Shown: positions 1 through 7,433 of the stretch, piece after piece | Layout of the letters: every line of letters starts with the position of its first letter | Position numbering within the stretch: position 1 is the first letter of the stretch | NCBI GenBank assembly: GCA_046350455.1 | Contig: JAXMAM010000012.1 | Span: 8,590 to 72,589 of the forward strand | Direction of reading: 5' to 3' | DNA: 64,000 nt | Origin: CAZXGD01 sp046350455 | GTDB taxonomy: Bacteria; Planctomycetota; Phycisphaerae; Phycisphaerales; SM1A02 | Position numbers and translations under genes: made by a program | The notes under the pieces: model-generated | Told to the model about the DNA's origin: nothing | Databases searched by the model: none | Seen by the model: the letters and a program-made list of their open reading frames with translations, nothing else

Positions 1-57
1 CGCATGCGTGTGCGTCCGGCCCGAGTTCATGTCAGGAGCGTGTTCAGGAGCGTTCGG

Positions 58-762
58 TCAGCTCTTGTACTTCACGCCGCAGCCGTAGGACTTGGTCTGC
101 GACGGGGTCACAGCCTTGCCTTCCTTCAGGGCCTTCACAGCGTTCACCACGTAGTTGGTGCCCTTCTGGTCGTCAATGGCGCCGTCGTAGACCAGCACGC
201 CCTTGTCGTCAATGACGAAGCAGTGTGGCGTGGTGCGTGCGCCGTACAGGTGGCCCACCGTGCCGTCGCCGTCCATCAGGGCGGTGGCGGTCACGCCGTT
301 CGACTTCAGGTACTCGCCGCTGCCAGCTGGGTTGGACGCATGGGCGGCCGTGCTGTCAATGAAGAGGAAGACTGCGTCGCCGTTGATGCCCTTGACTTCG
401 GACACCATGTTGGGGACCGACTTGTCCTTCATCTTGCCAGCGCACACGGGGCAGTCAGAGTTCATCCACTCCAGGACCACCACCTTGCCCTTGAAGTCAG
501 CCAGGCTGACGTCCTTGCCGTTGGTGTCCTTCAGGGTGAAGGCGGGGGCTGGCGAGCCGACCTTGGCGGCGGCCTCGTGCTTCTCAGCCTTCTTCTCTGC
601 CTTCTTGTCAGCCTTCTTGCCGCTCTTGGTGCCGGTGTCTGGGGTCTGCGTGCCAGTAGCGGGCTTGTTCTGGTTGTTCTTGTCGTCGCGAGCCAGCGCT
701 GGGCCAGTGGCCAGGAGGGCGGCGATCAGACCAAGCGAAGCGATCAGTCGTGTGTTTTTCAT
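58..762 (-). CDS. Secreted redoxin (thioredoxin-fold) protein
   Basis: A 234-residue exported thioredoxin-fold protein. Residues 1-24 look like a Sec signal peptide ending PALA. A Lys/Ala-rich linker (about 45-66) leads to an AhpC/TSA-type redoxin domain with a CPVC pair at C104/C107 (NSDCPVC), a TTPHCFVI cis-proline segment and a C-terminal GCGVKY motif seen in redoxins of this type. It probably acts in thiol redox or peroxide chemistry outside the cytoplasm. The start at 762 has an AGAGGA box about 7 bases upstream; the ATG at 768 sits too close to that box. The long open extension upstream of 768 is non-coding. The neighbouring broken DsbD-domain gene, also on the minus strand, suggests a former thiol-redox pair. 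Family is firm; substrate is unknown. Confidence 0.85.
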   Translation of the reverse strand: MKNTRLIASLGLIAALLATGPALARDDKNNQNKPATGTQTPDTGTKSGKKADKKAEKKAEKHEAAAKVGSPAPAFTLKDTNGKDVSLADFKGKVVVLEWMNSDCPVCAGKMKDKSVPNMVSEVKGINGDAVFLFIDSTAAHASNPAGSGEYLKSNGVTATALMDGDGTVGHLYGARTTPHCFVIDDKGVLVYDGAIDDQKGTNYVVNAVKALKEGKAVTPSQTKSYGCGVKYKS

Positions 763-913
763 CTGCATATCCTCTGGATGGTTGGGCTGGAGCCACATGC
801 TCCCGACGCCCGGTGGACCCAACAAGACCGCGGGGTCCAAAGCGCGGTGTGAGGTCTGAACGCGCCAGACCGGGGTGGAGTTCATCGGTCGGAGCGCGAA
901 TTCAGGTGGAATG

Positions 914-1879
914 TTAGGTTTTTGTTGGGACCGGTGGCGCCTTGGGTGGCGCAGTCTTGATGGCCACCGACGGATCGCTGGCGGTTTCGCCCAGCAGGAC
1001 AAGGCCTTCCACGGTTGGGTAGGTCCCGCCTGGCCCAGTGGCTTCCAACGCCAGAGGCACGCGAATCTCAAAGGTGCCATCGCGCACGGATCCCTTGGCC
1101 ACCCCCTGCTCTGAGGCGGGCTCGGCCAGGTTCATCCCGGTGACGCTGCAGGGGATGAAGCGCGCGCTCGATGCGCCCTGGGCTGGACCCTTGATGACCA
1201 GCGTGGTGCCCTCCCATGGTGGTCACCTTGGCTTCATCTGCGTTGCGGAGTGCGGCCGTTGAAGGTGGCGGTGGTCACATCCAGGCTTGGCCAGCGGCGA
1301 ATCGGGCGGGAAGGCGCCGGTGAAGTCGAACGCGCCCTGCACACAGCGCTCCTTGCAGACCAGAAGCGTCCAAGTGCACTTCCAGCCGCTGGGCGCTGTG
1401 GCGGATTGATCGGGGGGCGTGGGTCGCGCGTTCTGGAGGGTGGATCGCTCGGGGCGGGCGGCGCGCCCGCAGCAGCAGCGTGATCCATGCGCAGCTGGTC
1501 AAGCTCACGATGTACTGCGCGCGCTCCTCATAGCCGTAGAAGGGTGCGCCATCCAGCGCCTGACATCGGGGCGCACGAAGCGGATGGGGCTTGCAGCCCA
1601 GCCAGCGGGCAGGTCCCACTTCACTGCGGGTGCGTTGCCGCTGTCACCAGGGTTCTGCCAGTACGTGTGCCAGCCGGGCTTCATGGTGACGTCCAGCAGG
1701 CACACAAACCCCTTGTTGGCTGTGCGGGCCCAGGAGAGCGTCACTTTGTCCACGCCATCTGCCCACGCGCCTTTGGCCTGCGCTGGTGCCAGCGGCGCGC
1801 TCCATGGCGACACCACCGGCTGCTCGCTTGCCTGAAACTGGAGCCCCGCCGCCAGGACGATCGCTGCGATACCGCTCAT
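914..1879 (-). pseudogene. Frameshifted DsbD N-terminal-domain protein remnant
   Basis: Pieces of one protein lie in order but in different frames. From 1879 there is a short signal-like start followed by WHTYWQNPGDSG and a PAVKWDLPAGW segment, typical of the DsbD alpha domain. The next piece (APFYGYEERAQYI, about 1510-1550) is in a second frame. WTLLVCKERCVQGAF (about 1325-1375) is in a third. The last piece (FEIRVPLALEATGPG, 1135-914) is again offset. At least three single-base indels are needed to join them. The intact ancestor would be a roughly 320-residue secreted DsbD-domain protein without the membrane and thioredoxin domains. Because neighbouring genes read through cleanly, decay is more likely than sequencing error, but error cannot be excluded. 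The start lies only 13 bp from a 34-bp repeat that may have disrupted its promoter. Confidence 0.7.
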
Positions 1880-1891
1880 GCCCCGATTGTA

Positions 1892-1925
1892 GAAATTGGT
1901 GCCTGGCACGGGTGTCCCTACTTTC
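1892..1925 (+). repeat. 34-bp REP-like repeat, copy a
   Basis: Begins GAAATTGG, contains GTGCCTGGCACGGGTGTCCC and ends CTTTC. The core GTGCCTGGCAC is a near palindrome. It lies 13 bp upstream of the DsbD-remnant start and in inverse orientation to copy b. Confidence 0.85.
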
Positions 1926-2293
1926 GGTGGCGCGCGGACCGTCGCCGTCTGCACTCCGCGCCGCGGCCCGCGCGGGTCAAGCCGTAGGCCCCCGTGTCGC
2001 GGCCTCCGCGCGGGCCCGGGGGGCGCGGCCGCGGACGGCTCGGCTCCACCAGGTTCCGCCTTCGCCTCGGCTTCGCGTGCGCTCGGCAGGTGGAACGGCC
2101 CGCGAGCCCAGGAACCCACACAGTCTGCCTCGCTCCGCTCAACGCCGCTACGCCGCGCCCCCCGGATCCCGCGCTGCGGCCGCTGCGAACGCTGGAGGTG
2201 CTGCACCCACGAAGCGCACAAGCGCCCGCTCCAGACACGTGTCGTGCCAGCGCTGGACCGCGTGGTCCGTGGGGCCACCAGTGGACAGCGCTG

Positions 2294-2327
2294 GAAACCC
2301 GGGACACCCGTGCCTGGCACCAATTTC
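2294..2327 (-). repeat. 34-bp REP-like repeat, copy b
   Basis: Inverted copy: GAAA, then GGGACACCCGTGCCTGGCAC, then CAATTTC. It ends three bases before a TACACT box that precedes the rhodanese gene, so the repeat edge abuts that promoter. Confidence 0.85.
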
Positions 2328-2341
2328 CGTACACTCGGGGG

Positions 2342-2779
2342 ATGCAACGGATGTGCATCCTCGGTGGAATGGTCGCGCTGTGCATGCTGGCTGGCTGCGA
2401 TCCCAAGACAAGCGACCGCGACCTGGTGTGGGTCTCGCCGCCCAAGGCGCTGGACACGCTCAACACGCCGGGCGGCCTCCTCAGCAAGCCCACGCGTGGC
2501 GTGTTCGTGGACCCGCGTTCCACCAAGTCGTATGAAGAAGGCCATATCCCGGGCGCCATCAGCCTGCCATTCCCAGCCATGACCGACACCGCTGCCAGCG
2601 TGCTGGCTGGCTACGACATCTTTGTGGTCTATGACTCCGACTTCTCTGACGTGATGGCCAAGGCCGGCTCCAAGCGACTGCTGGAGCTGGGCTTCAAGAA
2701 CGTCTACACGCTGGAAGGCGGCCTGAAGGCGTGGCGCAAGGAAGGCTACGAGGTAGTCACCGGCAGCCAGCCGCGGTAG
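2342..2779 (+). CDS. Rhodanese-like lipoprotein lacking the catalytic cysteine
   Basis: A 145-residue protein. Residues 1-18 form a lipoprotein signal with lipobox LAGC (C18), so it should be anchored to a membrane facing the periplasm. The rest is a single rhodanese domain with FVDPRSTKSYEEGHIPGAIS and a C-terminal VYTLEGGLKAW. The active-site loop, normally CxxxxR after VVY, reads VYDSDFSDV: the sulfur-carrying Cys is Asp and the loop Arg is missing. It is therefore unlikely to transfer sulfur and may be a binding or scaffold version. The start is the ATG six bases after a TACACT box, implying a leaderless or nearly leaderless mRNA. It converges on atpG. Confidence 0.8.
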   Translation: MQRMCILGGMVALCMLAGCDPKTSDRDLVWVSPPKALDTLNTPGGLLSKPTRGVFVDPRSTKSYEEGHIPGAISLPFPAMTDTAASVLAGYDIFVVYDSDFSDVMAKAGSKRLLELGFKNVYTLEGGLKAWRKEGYEVVTGSQPR

Positions 2780-2786
2780 CGCGTGC

Positions 2787-3722
2787 TCAGCTCAGCGCTG
2801 CAGCGCCGCTGACGATCTCATTCAGCTCGGTGGTGATGCGCGCCTGACGAGCGCGGTTGTAGCTGCGCTTCAGCGTGCGGCCCAGGCCGCCAGCGTTGTC
2901 TGTGGCGGACTTCATGGCCACCATGCGCATCACGTTCTCGCTGACCACCGCGTCCAGGAAAGTCTGGAACAGGCTCACCTTGACTGACCGCGGCAGCAGC
3001 TCGTCCAGCAGTTCACGCGGGGACGGGCTGAACTCATACACCTGCGACGCGCCAGCCTTGGCCTGCGCGGCAGCCTGCGCTGCGGTTTGCGCTGCGGACG
3101 TGGCGCCGCCCTGCGCTGCCTCGCCCTCCTGCCCCTTGGGAAGGGTGAGCGGCAGCAGCTGCATGACTTCCGGGCGCTGACGCGCGTTGCTGATGAACCG
3201 CATGTAGACCACGCGCACCGAGTCAAACTCGCCAGCGGCGAAGCGCTCCAGGTACGACTGCGCGATCTTCTCGACGGTCTCAAACTGCGGCTTGTCGCCC
3301 ACGTTGTGGCGGGCCGCAATCTCCGTGCGCTGGAACTTGAAGAAGGCAAAGCCCTTGCGGCCAGCAACTTCCACCTGCACGGTGCGGCCGCTGCCCTTCA
3401 GCTCATGGATCAGCTTGCTGGCGGTGCGCAGCACAGTGCCGTTGTAGGCGCCGCACAGACCGCGGTCGCTGGAGACCACCAGCACCAGATCGCGCCCCGA
3501 AGCGCGGTTGCCCGAGCCCAGAAGCGGATGGCTCACGTCGCCAGCGTGCGCAGAAACCTGGCGGACCAGGGCGCGGATGGTGTCCGTGTAGGCGCGGCTG
3601 TTCTTGGCGCGGGCCAGGCTGGCCGTGAACTTGGCCGTGGCGATCATCTGCATCGTCTTGGTGATGCGCTGGATGGTCTTGACCGCGCCCATGCGCTTCT
3701 TGATTTCACGGAGCTGAGCCAT
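2787..3722 (-). CDS. atpG: ATP synthase F1 subunit gamma
   Basis: A 311-residue central-stalk subunit of F1Fo ATP synthase. The N-terminus MAQLREIKKRMGAVKTIQRI and the C-terminal helix (SENVMRMVAMKSATDN, then ARQARITTELNEIVSGA) are the coiled-coil halves that rotate within the alpha/beta ring. A Gly/Ala/Gln-rich insertion around residues 200-225 lengthens it slightly over the usual 285-290. It is unusual in standing alone: atpA, atpD and atpC are not adjacent. A hydrolase gene lies upstream and the convergent rhodanese gene downstream. A minus-strand TATCAT at 3738-3733 lies 10 bases before the start codon. Confidence 0.97.
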   Translation of the reverse strand: MAQLREIKKRMGAVKTIQRITKTMQMIATAKFTASLARAKNSRAYTDTIRALVRQVSAHAGDVSHPLLGSGNRASGRDLVLVVSSDRGLCGAYNGTVLRTASKLIHELKGSGRTVQVEVAGRKGFAFFKFQRTEIAARHNVGDKPQFETVEKIAQSYLERFAAGEFDSVRVVYMRFISNARQRPEVMQLLPLTLPKGQEGEAAQGGATSAAQTAAQAAAQAKAGASQVYEFSPSPRELLDELLPRSVKVSLFQTFLDAVVSENVMRMVAMKSATDNAGGLGRTLKRSYNRARQARITTELNEIVSGAAALS

Positions 3723-3773
3723 AGGGGTGGGAATGATAGCACAAACCCCCCTGACCTGCGTTTCACCCTGTCT

Positions 3774-4601
3774 TTACAGGCACATTCCGTCGTACCCCAG
3801 TTCCACGCCTGGGGGCAGGCGGCTGCTGAGCTCCGCGTGCAGCACGTCATGCGTCATGTGGGTGAACACCGTCCGCTCCGCACCCACGCGGTCGGCCACG
3901 TTCAGGCTCTCCTGCAGGCTGAAGTGCGTGGGATGCTTGCGTTCGCGCAGCATGTCAAGCACCAGCGTGCGGAGCCCGCGCAGCTGCGGCCATGACTCGG
4001 GCGGAATGCCGTTCACGTCTGTGCAGTACGCCAGCGGGAAGGTGGCAGCGTGCGGGGCCGATGCTTGCACCTCGAACCGGTATCCCACGATCGGCAGGTT
4101 CCCGTGCAGCAGCCGCACCGGCAGCACGCGCACGCCCCACAGGTCGAACGCCACGCCGGGCTGCACCGCATGCATGCACACGCTGGCCACAAAGCTGCGA
4201 TTCACATTCCGGTGCGGCCGGAAGATGTGCTCGAAGATCCGCTCCAGATCCTGCGCCACCGCCGGCTCTGCATACAAGTCGATCGGCCCGCCCATGCTCA
4301 CGTTGTAGAGACGCGCATCGTCCAGGCCAAACACATGGTCCACGTGCGCGTGCGTGAACAGGATGGCGTCCACGCGCTTCAGCCGCTGCTTGAGCGAATG
4401 CTCGCGATGGTCTGGCGGCGCATCCACCAGCACCACGCGATGCTGACCGGTGGCGTCCACAAACTGCAGCATGGCGCCCGTGCGCGTGCGGCGGTCGCGC
4501 GGATCAGTGCTGGTGCAGGTTGCGCAGTCGCATGCGATCACCGGCACGCCCGCGCTGGTGCCGGTGCCCAGCAGCGTGAACTGCGCGTCGCGCACGCTCA
4601 T
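3774..4601 (-). CDS. PhnP-like metallo-beta-lactamase-fold phosphodiesterase
   Basis: A 275-residue MBL-fold hydrolase. LLGTGTSAGVPVIACDCATC with the following RRTRTGAML is the Cys-rich N-terminal segment of PhnP-type cyclic phosphodiesterases. THAHVDHVFG is the HxHxDH two-metal motif, and later residues include YCTD and FTHMTHD. Likely a cytoplasmic phosphodiesterase acting on a cyclic phosphate such as phosphoribosyl cyclic phosphate, but no phn genes are present and the substrate may differ. The ATG overlaps the thiE stop by four bases (ATGA at 4598-4601), so the two are translationally coupled. Confidence 0.82.
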   Translation of the reverse strand: MSVRDAQFTLLGTGTSAGVPVIACDCATCTSTDPRDRRTRTGAMLQFVDATGQHRVVLVDAPPDHREHSLKQRLKRVDAILFTHAHVDHVFGLDDARLYNVSMGGPIDLYAEPAVAQDLERIFEHIFRPHRNVNRSFVASVCMHAVQPGVAFDLWGVRVLPVRLLHGNLPIVGYRFEVQASAPHAATFPLAYCTDVNGIPPESWPQLRGLRTLVLDMLRERKHPTHFSLQESLNVADRVGAERTVFTHMTHDVLHAELSSRLPPGVELGYDGMCL

Positions 4602-5731
4602 GAAGCGGCTGCGGCCGCGCCGCACTCCATGGCCTTGCGGAGCGCGCGCACCACCGCTGCTGGATCGTCCGCCCCGCACACACAGCTGCTCACCGCCACG
4701 CCGCGCGCGCCAGCTGCTGCAACCTCTGGTGCGTTCTGCGGGGTCACGCCGCCAATGGCCAGGTGCGCCACGCTGGGATGCGCTCGCAGCACATGCCGAA
4801 GGTATGCCAGCCCTGTGGCCGCCACGCTGGGCTTGGTGCTGCTGCTGAACATGGCCCCCACGCCCAGGTAGTCCGCGCCAGCCTCCACAGCTGCGGCCGC
4901 CTCGGCTGGCGAATGCGTGCTGGCCCCCACCAGGAGCCGCGTGCCGCAGATGCGCCGCACGTCCTGCACCGGAAGATCATCCTGCCCCACGTGCACGCCG
5001 TCTGCGCCGCACGCCAGGGCCACGTCTGCGCGGTCATTCACGATGATGGCCGGACGGCCCGCAGCCCGCGCTGCATCCGCGCTGGCCGCGCCCGCAGCAC
5101 CCGCGCTCGCGCCCGCCGCGCCCGCCTCCGCTGCCGCGCGCATCACGGCTCGCACATGCTGGCACAGCGCTGCGGTGCTCATGCTCTTCTCGCGCACCTG
5201 GATGCAGTCCGCGCCGCCCGCCACTGCGGCGCGCACCACCTGCTCCCACGGCTGCACGCACTGCTCCACGGTCAGCAGCACGCACACGCGCCACTGCGCG
5301 CGCGCGGCGCTGCCCATGCGCAGCACCAGCGCCGCCTCGGCTGCGTATGCCTGGTAGCGCAGCGCCTCCACTGCGCGCGCAGCAGCAGGGTCCACCACCT
5401 TCAGGCATTCCTCCAGGCTGCGGAGCGCCTCGCCCAGCCGCTTGCCCGCCGCGTGCACCACGCTGCGATGGTCCGCGCGTGCATATTCGTGCGCGCCCTC
5501 CACGCTGCGGCCCACGTCCCGCTCCACAGCGCGGTTGGCCTCCAGCCACCCAGCTGGAAGCCGCTGCAGCGCGCCCTGCAGTCCGTGCCTCACATCTTTC
5601 CACTGGGAACAGAGGGCCGCGTCATCCAGCGCAAAGCGCGCAGCATCCTCCAGCACGCGCAGGGCCTCGCGCGCGCGGTTGGCATTGGCATCCAGGATGC
5701 GTGGCAGGGCGTCCCCTGCTGGGTGCGACAT
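4598..5731 (-). CDS. thiE: Thiamine-phosphate synthase with N-terminal ThiD2-type domain
   Basis: A 377-residue protein. Residues 1 to about 150 (RILDANANRAREALRVLEDA) match the helical domain often fused to ThiE in planctomycetes and cyanobacteria. About 165-370 is the TIM-barrel ThiE: GADCIQVREKSM, NDRADVALACGADGVHVGQ, GASTHSPAE, GADYLGVGAMF and LAIGGVTP. It joins HMP pyrophosphate and thiazole phosphate to make thiamine monophosphate. An Ala-rich insertion sits between the first strands. Start MSHPAGD at 5731 was chosen over 5761 because it gives the usual domain beginning. Confidence 0.92.
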   Translation of the reverse strand: MSHPAGDALPRILDANANRAREALRVLEDAARFALDDAALCSQWKDVRHGLQGALQRLPAGWLEANRAVERDVGRSVEGAHEYARADHRSVVHAAGKRLGEALRSLEECLKVVDPAAARAVEALRYQAYAAEAALVLRMGSAARAQWRVCVLLTVEQCVQPWEQVVRAAVAGGADCIQVREKSMSTAALCQHVRAVMRAAAEAGAAGASAGAAGAASADAARAAGRPAIIVNDRADVALACGADGVHVGQDDLPVQDVRRICGTRLLVGASTHSPAEAAAAVEAGADYLGVGAMFSSSTKPSVAATGLAYLRHVLRAHPSVAHLAIGGVTPQNAPEVAAAGARGVAVSSCVCGADDPAAVVRALRKAMECGAAAAAS

Positions 5732-5809
5732 GTCCACAAGCCTACGCACGCACTGCCGCACTGTGCTGTTCGCGGGCTATGCTCCTTTCTCCGGCCACAG
5801 GAGCGCGCC

Positions 5810-6607
5810 ATGGACCAGCCGAATCAGCAGCCAGCCTTGCCAGCAGATCTGTCGGTCACCCGCCGGGCGTTCCTGACCACCGCTGTGGCGGCCACTGTTG
5901 CAGCGCCTGTCCTGGCAGAGGCCAGCGCGCGCGTTGCAGCGGGCCGCATCGCTTCATTCTCATCCGCAACCCTACAGGAGCAGCACATGCCCTTCACGCT
6001 TCCAGACCTGCCGTACGCAGAGAACGCGCTCGAGCCCAGCATTGACGCGCAGACCATGAACATCCACCGCACCAAGCACCACAAGGCGTACGTGGACAAC
6101 CTGAACAAGGCGCTGGAAGGTCAGGCTGCCATGGCCAACTGGAGCATCGAGGAGATCTGCGAGAAGATCACGCAGGTGCCAGAGAGCATCCGCGGCGCGG
6201 TGCGCAACAACGGCGGTGGCCACTACAACCACTCGCTGTTCTGGAAGCTGATGGCCCCCAAGGGCAAGGGTGGAGCGCCCAGCGCAGAGCTGGCTGCCGC
6301 CATCACCAAGGCATTCGGCAGCATGGACGAGTTCAAGAAGCAGTTTGCAGACGCTGGCATGAAGCGCTTTGGCAGCGGCTGGGCGTGGCTCATCAAGAAG
6401 GACGACGGCTCTGTGGCCATCGTCAGCACACCCAACCAGGACAACCCGCTCATGAAGGGCGTGGCCGACACCACGGGCAAGCCCCTGCTGGGCTGCGATG
6501 TGTGGGAACACGCCTACTACCTGCACTACCAGAACCGCCGCGCGGACTACCTGGCCGCGTGGTGGGACGTGGTGAACTGGAACGAAGTGAACGCGCGCTT
6601 CAAGTAA
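5810..6607 (+). CDS. sodA: Fe/Mn superoxide dismutase, possible Tat-exported and cytosolic forms
   Basis: From 5810 the product is 265 residues and begins with a twin-arginine type signal (TRRAFLTTAVAATVAAPVLA). The mature enzyme begins at MPFTLPDLPY, which is itself an ATG (5987). Metal ligands are in MNIHRTKHHKAY, GGGHYNHSLFW and GCDVWEHAYYLHYQNRR. Both ATG codons have AGGAG six bases upstream (near 5799-5803 and at 5976-5980), so internal initiation could give a cytosolic enzyme alongside an exported one. It detoxifies superoxide. Whether the metal is Fe or Mn cannot be settled from this sequence. Confidence 0.93.
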   Translation: MDQPNQQPALPADLSVTRRAFLTTAVAATVAAPVLAEASARVAAGRIASFSSATLQEQHMPFTLPDLPYAENALEPSIDAQTMNIHRTKHHKAYVDNLNKALEGQAAMANWSIEEICEKITQVPESIRGAVRNNGGGHYNHSLFWKLMAPKGKGGAPSAELAAAITKAFGSMDEFKKQFADAGMKRFGSGWAWLIKKDDGSVAIVSTPNQDNPLMKGVADTTGKPLLGCDVWEHAYYLHYQNRRADYLAAWWDVVNWNEVNARFK

Positions 6608-6625
6608 GCCGCGGCGCAGGCCTGA

Positions 6626-7411
6626 TCACTTCTCTGCAGCGCGCATGCTGGTCAGCATGGCGTCGAACGCAGCGCGGTTGCTCTCCACGGTGTCCTTGGG
6701 GCCCACCAGCTTGATGAACACGTTGCGGCCCGGCGCCTGCACGATGGCGCCCAGCTGCATGTAGCCCGGGCGCGGCGCTGCCTGGCCCATGCCCATGTAT
6801 GCGCCTGTGCTCTCGATGCGCGAGACCTTCAGGCCGTTGGCTTCGCTCTCGCTGCGCTGGGAGGGCGCAGCGGCGCCATCCTCGCCGCGGAACTGGCCAG
6901 CCCAGCGCTCCAGGTTCATGGTCACCGGACCACCGTCGCCGCCTGGGAACACGCTGAACACCAGCTCTGCAGCGGGCGCGTTCACGCCCTGCGCTGGCAC
7001 GGCGTACTGCAGCGCGCGAAAGTTCATGGTGGGCGCTGTCCACACCCACGCGATGGGCTTGGTCATCGTGAGCCCGCCCACTTCCACGATGGTCTGATCC
7101 CCGTCCGGCCCGCTCACTTTGAATCCGCCAGCCTGCTGCGATGGAGCAGCGCCGCCCTGTGCTGCGCCCGGACCCGCGCTGCCGGACGCGCCCTGCGCTG
7201 TGCCGCCCTGCGCCCCGCTGCCCTGCGCTGCGCTCCCCGCGCCGCCTGTGATCCCCGTTCCACCCTGGCCTGCTGGTCCGCCCATCATGCCGCCGCTGCT
7301 GCTGCCCGAAGGCCGCACGGCCACCGGAGGCTTGGGCTCTGGCGCCTTGTCACATCCTTGCAGGAGAAGTGCGATTCCAAGCAGCGAACCACAGAGAGCG
7401 CGTGTGCACAT
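6626..7411 (-). CDS. Putative lipoprotein, unknown function
   Basis: A 261-residue protein. MCTRALCGSLLGIALLLQGC is a short lipoprotein signal with lipobox LLQGC (C20). Residues about 25-90 are low-complexity Gly/Ser/Ala/Gln; the remaining 170 residues form a globular domain (GGLTMTKPIAWVWTAP, LVFSVFPGGDGG, FIKLVGPKDTVESNRAAFD). That tail pattern resembles proteins that test whether a value can be fitted or bound, but I do not recognise the family. Start at 7411 fits the signal length; an upstream ATG at 7435 overlaps the divergent amidohydrolase start. It converges on sodA. Confidence 0.65.
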   Translation of the reverse strand: MCTRALCGSLLGIALLLQGCDKAPEPKPPVAVRPSGSSSGGMMGGPAGQGGTGITGGAGSAAQGSGAQGGTAQGASGSAGPGAAQGGAAPSQQAGGFKVSGPDGDQTIVEVGGLTMTKPIAWVWTAPTMNFRALQYAVPAQGVNAPAAELVFSVFPGGDGGPVTMNLERWAGQFRGEDGAAAPSQRSESEANGLKVSRIESTGAYMGMGQAAPRPGYMQLGAIVQAPGRNVFIKLVGPKDTVESNRAAFDAMLTSMRAAEK

Positions 7412-7433
7412 GCGCCATAGGATACGCCGCACC

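Larger units (their letters stand above)
1892..2327. mobile_element. Palindromic 436-bp element with inverted 34-bp ends (MITE/BIME-like)
   Basis: Copies of one 34-bp repeat in opposite orientation (1892-1925 and 2294-2327) close a 436-bp segment with no convincing reading frame. Nested inverted repeats lie inside: GGTGGC/CGGACC at 1926-1940 against GGTCCG/GCCACC at 2264-2279, and a perfect 14-bp pair at 2016-2029 and 2152-2165. The whole segment could fold into a long hairpin. The same repeats flank the REP-associated transposase at 12.2-13.1 kb, so this looks like a non-autonomous relative mobilised by it. That link is inferred from shared ends. The interior shows no similarity to the transposase that I can see. 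Confidence 0.6.
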
